Assembly (NCBI GenBank): GCA_029906195.1
Contig: JARWSJ010000001.1
Span: 2,666,001-2,730,000, forward strand
Origin: Chitinophagaceae bacterium 26-R-25
Lineage (GTDB): Bacteria > Bacteroidota > Bacteroidia > Chitinophagales > Chitinophagaceae
Direction: 5' to 3'
DNA: 64,000 nucleotides
Numbering within the stretch: the stretch's first letter is position 1; every line of letters begins with the position of its first letter. The notes beneath the pieces are model-generated. The model made no database searches. It saw only the letters and a program-made list of their open reading frames with translations, and was not told the DNA's origin. Below, piece after piece: positions 61,469 to 64,000 of the stretch. The translations under genes and the position numbers were made by a program.

Positions 61469-64000
61469 TTACTCTATAATAAAACTAGCAGGACCGAACC
61501 CTTTTACCTGGCAACTGAAACTTCCATTTTTAACAGGAATATCTTTGCCAATTGATTCCCCGCGAAGGTTTACCGGCTGCGCTTTAGTAAACTGTTTTGG
61601 AGCAGGCAATTTAACTGTGACCGCACCCGACTGTCCTGTCATTTCCCACAAGCGAAGCAAGGTACCCTTATTGCCATCGGGATCCTTAGCAAATGCTGTT
61701 ATCAGCACGCCTTTTCTTGAAAGCTCTACTCCCCGCAATGTTGAAGGCAGCTTACCATTTTTATTTTCGGACATTGTTACTTGAAGTGGATTGCGAGCCT
61801 CCAATGCAGGAACAGCCATCAATTCATCTTTCGGAGTGTTCTTATCAAATGTCCAGATGCGCACTCTTGAACTCCATGTTCCTGTATACCAATAGCGGTA
61901 GTTTGTGTTCCACTGGTTGTTATAAAGATTGATATACACTACCGGTTTCTTTGGCACAAAATCAAGCGAAAATTTCCAGATGCCCATTGTGTCCAAACTA
62001 ATAAGCGGATGATCGAGAGGAGCCACTGCGATACCGCGGCCATTTTCATCAGATAAGGTGACGCCCTGACCCACTGAATAGATATTTTTATTGGCCCCGG
62101 TAAGAATGTCTGATGCCGGATTCATTATTCCTAAAGGACGATACACATTAAAAACAGGGTTCTTGATATTAAACGGCAACGCAAGCCAGTCCGCCTCGGG
62201 CCAGTTGTCTTTTGCTTTGTCGATAATTGTTATTTCCAAATCAAGGAATGGTTGATTGTCAGATAAGCTTACCCTCAATCTTGTCGCAGGCAAATGATTG
62301 GCTGTATCGCCGGGCAATTCCAGCAAAGCAGTTTGTGTTAACCCGCCGGAGTGAATGCTTAACTTTCCACCAACAGGGGATGCTTTGCGATAAGGAACAA
62401 TTTTTTCCGAAATCATTCCGGGCTTGTTGATGCCGGGATGAAGCCAGTCCTCATTTTTACCCTCTAAATTAAATGCCCGTTTTTGCTGGTATGCTTCGGT
62501 ATAAGCTGCAGCCTGCTCATAGGTGAATCGTTCATTTATGTACTGGCCAGTTTGCTGACCTGAGATATCAGCAGCCCAGTCATATCCTGTACGCTTGTCG
62601 ATTAATGAACTGATAACTCCCTTTTGCGCATCGAATGTTATTTTATAAAACTGGTTCTCGATGACATCGCCAGCGATAGCGTTTGATTCCAATTTGGAGG
62701 GAACAGATAAAGTCGTATAACCATTGGCGGGAATATCTTTTACAAAAACATCTTTTCCCTGGACGTTTACAATACCGCTTCGCTTCCACGGCAGAGGATT
62801 ATAGACGATGGCACTACCAGGTTTACAGGAAACAGATGTTGCGAGCCATTGAAGATTATCATTTTCCAGTCTTCGTGAAATATCCAATGCATTGCGAACA
62901 TAGTTGGTCTTGTCGTTCCATGAAGCTTCCAAATCTGCATACTTTGAAGATGGTAGTTGCTGAAAGGCTTTGCCATATTGTTTGATAGAAGCGGACCCGC
63001 CCCATGTATGTTCCGCATACAACGCCATTAACTCATAAGCCCGGGCCACAGAGTCAGCAACAGACGAAACAGGTAGTCCCCATATTTTCAATTGCGTATT
63101 CAATACTTCCCCAGTAGCCAGTAAAGGTGCTGATTCTCTTGACATCTTTGAGCCCCCGGGGTCGGACATGGAGCCATGCACCCAGGTATCTGGCATTTCT
63201 TTTTTTACCATCGGCAATGTGGGGTTCTCCGCTAGAATGAGATTCGCAAAATCTTCCATTGTCCCGAACCGGATTTTTACACCGGGCATTTTTCTTTGTG
63301 CCTCTTCAAATAACTTTTTAACGTCCTCTGCTTTTGGCGGACCGCTATTATCCAAGGTTACAAAGATGGCGGGCCATGCCTTGTAGGGCCAATCTTTCGG
63401 TGGCAGCAATCCATGCCCAACAAAATGATCGTTGCCTCCCCACGAATTGGGCCAGTTAAGACCGGTTGCTGTTCCATAGATACTCGAATAAAATGTCAGC
63501 ACTTTTGCACCGTCTGGTCCTTCCCACCAGAACAAACCGGGCGTTTGCACAGCACCACTTGGCCAGTTACATCCGATGTGTAAAAACTTCACGCCGGCAT
63601 TACCAAGAATGGTTGCGAGCTCTCCTGAATGCGAAGGCATATCTGTAACCTTTGCGGCATGCGGCAGTGGAAGATTATACCGTCTTGACAATCTCGAAGC
63701 AAATCCAAGTCCGCGCGTCAACACTTCGGGTTCACATATATCCGTTTCAATGGTAAAAGGCATGGCATGGGTTACAAACTTTCCACTGGCAAAAGCTTCA
63801 TCCAGTTTTTTTCTTCTCTCTGCAGTTTGTCCCTCCCACGGCTCCATCACTTTTGACATCACCCATCCCGGGCATGTCCATTCAAATTGCTGATCTGCGG
63901 GTAGCTGCTTCGAATCGTCCATCGCTTTGAGTGCGCGGTCAATCATCGAGGTACGGTAATATTGAACGAGGTCTTTCACGCGGTGCGTATAGCCAATATC
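61469..64000 (-). CDS. GH38-like alpha-mannosidase-family protein (partial)
   Basis: At least 843 residues; the N terminus is beyond the right edge and the frame stays open to 64000, the edge codons reading DIGYTHRVKDLVQ. DIGYTH is typical of the metal-binding start of GH38-type catalytic domains. Later stretches DMPSHSGELATILGNAGVKF and EGPDGAKVLTFYSS match a subfamily found in Bacteroidota carbohydrate loci, some annotated as a domain of unknown function. The C-terminal part (SAIVYNPLPWKRSGIVNVQG, then beta-sandwich strands) resembles the GH38 C-terminal domain. It would cleave alpha-mannose or a related sugar; activity is unproven. Confidence 0.78.
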   Translation of the reverse strand, partial: DIGYTHRVKDLVQYYRTSMIDRALKAMDDSKQLPADQQFEWTCPGWVMSKVMEPWEGQTAERRKKLDEAFASGKFVTHAMPFTIETDICEPEVLTRGLGFASRLSRRYNLPLPHAAKVTDMPSHSGELATILGNAGVKFLHIGCNWPSGAVQTPGLFWWEGPDGAKVLTFYSSIYGTATGLNWPNSWGGNDHFVGHGLLPPKDWPYKAWPAIFVTLDNSGPPKAEDVKKLFEEAQRKMPGVKIRFGTMEDFANLILAENPTLPMVKKEMPDTWVHGSMSDPGGSKMSRESAPLLATGEVLNTQLKIWGLPVSSVADSVARAYELMALYAEHTWGGSASIKQYGKAFQQLPSSKYADLEASWNDKTNYVRNALDISRRLENDNLQWLATSVSCKPGSAIVYNPLPWKRSGIVNVQGKDVFVKDIPANGYTTLSVPSKLESNAIAGDVIENQFYKITFDAQKGVISSLIDKRTGYDWAADISGQQTGQYINERFTYEQAAAYTEAYQQKRAFNLEGKNEDWLHPGINKPGMISEKIVPYRKASPVGGKLSIHSGGLTQTALLELPGDTANHLPATRLRVSLSDNQPFLDLEITIIDKAKDNWPEADWLALPFNIKNPVFNVYRPLGIMNPASDILTGANKNIYSVGQGVTLSDENGRGIAVAPLDHPLISLDTMGIWKFSLDFVPKKPVVYINLYNNQWNTNYRYWYTGTWSSRVRIWTFDKNTPKDELMAVPALEARNPLQVTMSENKNGKLPSTLRGVELSRKGVLITAFAKDPDGNKGTLLRLWEMTGQSGAVTVKLPAPKQFTKAQPVNLRGESIGKDIPVKNGSFSCQVKGFGPASFIIE

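Noticed and set aside
61211-61555. Hydrophobic open frame of 114 residues on the plus strand
   Set aside because: Overlaps the end of the GH38-like gene and has no ribosome-binding site; composition arises from AT-rich DNA.

Overview
The window is chromosomal DNA of a Bacteroidota bacterium, most likely family Chitinophagaceae. The signs are two SusC/SusD loci, an ECF sigma/FecR/STN-SusC cascade, sensor kinases of the hybrid two-component type, PorP/SprF and PorE-like proteins, a type-B (gliding-motility) C-terminal sorting domain, and TAnnTTTG-type promoter elements. Family-level placement is inferred from gene style, not from a marker gene.

Layout. 1-612: start of a TonB-dependent receptor, cut by the left edge. 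1239-13377: mostly housekeeping and accessory genes (TPR/LuxR regulator, CHAD protein, luciferase-like monooxygenase, ABC exporter, Na+/H+ antiporter, ThuA-like protein, flavin reductase, small membrane protein, nitrilase-family amidase, DEAD-box helicase). 13433-25349, minus strand: an alpha-mannan utilization locus, transcribed ECF sigma, FecR, STN-SusC, SusD, SusE, GH76, GH92. 25624-37745: a fructan/levan locus, with a periplasmic-binding-protein-type hybrid two-component sensor divergent from an operon of sugar porter, fructokinase, SusC, SusD and GH32. 38636-49052, minus strand: a 2316-residue secreted beta-helix protein with a type-B T9SS sorting domain, followed by PorP/SprF and a PorE-like OmpA protein. 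49706-53125: small proteins, a serine hydrolase, and tRNA-Arg(ACG) with a truncated integrase behind it. 53185-64000, minus strand: a third sugar-related region with a NahK-like kinase, a LacI regulator, two tandem paralogous REC-AraC response regulators, a beta-propeller sensor kinase lacking its own receiver, and a GH38-like alpha-mannosidase cut by the right edge.

How the genes fit together. The mannan locus couples outer-membrane capture (SusC/D/E) with GH76 endo-mannanase and GH92 exo-mannosidase, controlled by transport-coupled anti-sigma signalling. The fructan locus couples SusC/D and GH32 with fructose uptake and phosphorylation, and is probably switched on by periplasmic fructose. 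The T9SS cluster pairs a giant surface cargo with the outer-membrane PorP and periplasmic PorE-like partners expected for type-B sorting.

The most unusual feature is non-coding. Nearly every intergenic gap carries a long, often nested inverted repeat from one of several word families (CACTAAGG/CACAGAG, AATTAAGAATT, GCGCAAAG, GAGACGC, CAACTAACAAC, TTTTGACTTTTGA, TTTCAATTTTCAA, and two long hairpins). These sit against gene 3' ends, and in several cases supply the stop codon and the last residues of the protein. A 9/8-bp tandem array lies upstream of the giant surface-protein gene.
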